Assembly: GCA_029216955.1 (NCBI GenBank)
Contig: JANAVB010044017.1
Span: 5,266,734 to 5,330,733 of the forward strand
DNA: 64,000 bases
Source of the DNA: Iris pallida
Lineage: Eukaryota > Streptophyta > Magnoliopsida > Asparagales > Iridaceae
Direction: 5' to 3'
Made by a program: the position numbers and the translations under genes. The notes under the pieces were generated by a model. It had not been told where the DNA came from. It did no database searches and saw only the letters and a program-made list of their open reading frames with translations. Numbering within the stretch: the first letter of the stretch is position 1; each line of letters opens with the position of its first letter. Positions 63,541 to 64,000 of the stretch are shown here, one piece after another.

Positions 63541-64000
63541 GGGCTTACCTACTGAGAGTCAATATCTCAATGCAACAAGCCTCCAAACGCGTCGATGCCG
63601 ATTTCCTTCGTTCCAACTCCTCTGATTCCTCGCTAGCAAGTCTCCAGCAGGTTCCTCTCCTCCCAACGGTCGCAACACACTTCATTTGGAAGGATTTGGG
63701 TGAGAAACGAAAGAAATAGACTTTTGGAGGAGAAGAAAAAAAAGTAGGGTTTTTGAACTTGTGACGGCTACTAGGTTTTCTCATAATGAGAAGGGGACTG
63801 TTGTGTTTGGCCGGCTAGGGGGTATAGAAATTAGGGTTAGGGTTTGGTCATAGGCCAAACACTCCTCAAGTTGCTTAAAAGCCCAATGACAAAAAGGCTA
63901 TATGAAAAATGACTTAAACATGATTTAAATGATTCCTAAATTAGACAATAGCTCTAAATTAAAATCTATAAAGCCAATTAAGTCTCTAATTACATTATTA
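63541..64000 (-). other. Leader-like transcribed block on the minus strand
   Basis: Going down the minus strand: AAACCCTAACCCTAATTTC, then CTTTTTTTTCTTCTCC, a short open frame (63784-63545) and a splice-donor-like CAGTAGGTAAGCCCC. This looks like the first exon and donor of a plant transcript or the R-U5 part of an LTR. No protein domain is seen. Confidence 0.35.

Noticed and set aside
63828..63846. Telomere-like TTAGGGTTAGGGTTT
   Set aside because: Only two units; telo-box words are common in plant leaders and this is not a telomeric array.

Overview
The window is plant nuclear DNA, most likely from a flowering plant, and consists almost entirely of nested transposable elements. I found no host protein-coding gene, rRNA, tRNA or CRISPR array that I can support. 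The element families point to a plant: Tat-type Ty3/gypsy elements with a second RNase H and an antisense gene, Sirevirus-type Ty1/copia elements, large solo LTRs, a hAT-type MITE and a poly(A)-tailed LINE-like insertion. The species cannot be named from this sequence.

Layout. Gyp1 (1-8544, + strand, 5' end outside the window) is a decayed Tat element: pol to 4933, a hairpin-rich 3' region, a small antisense gene and the 3' LTR (7163-8544). Then come an AT-rich spacer and Cop1 (about 9630-16621, - strand), an old Sirevirus-like copia with its 3' LTR lost. Region 16622-23948 is unassigned repeat-rich DNA holding a 605-bp MITE (18087-18691) and a 2.2-kb solo LTR (21113-23335, duplication TACCT). 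Gyp3 (23949-35059, - strand) is a second Tat element, split by a 3.8-kb solo LTR (25757-29556, duplication ATGCG). It keeps a 3' LTR, a long antisense gene (plant mobile domain plus coiled coil), a hairpin array and the last 400 bp of pol. It stops at 35060, where another LTR-like sequence begins. That sequence is interrupted by Gyp2 (35706-47850, + strand, both LTRs, duplication ATGAG) and by Cop2 (48531-58232, - strand, both LTRs, duplication GATAA). The remainder holds unassigned DNA, a long (TA)n tract with inverted repeats and a GC-rich LINE-like insertion (60821-62326).

How the parts work. In the Tat elements pol runs protease, reverse transcriptase, RNase H, archaeal-type RNase H and integrase. 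Between pol and the 3' LTR lies an antisense transcription unit with its own TATA box near the LTR and its own AATAAA signal near pol. Next to it, all three Tat elements carry arrays of small hairpins whose 20-nt loop is nearly constant while the stems differ from hairpin to hairpin and stay self-complementary. This is the most unusual structure in the window. A second conserved hairpin spans the polypurine tract. The Sirevirus-like elements carry an extra sense ORF after pol with its own promoter, and a GAGTTCGG/CCGAACTC palindrome occurs both at the LTR promoter and at this internal promoter.

Relative ages by eye: Cop2 LTRs differ at about 15 of 946 positions (young). Gyp2 LTRs differ at about 17 of 150 positions in one sampled stretch (old, mostly transitions). 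Gyp1, Gyp3 and Cop1 are heavily broken.
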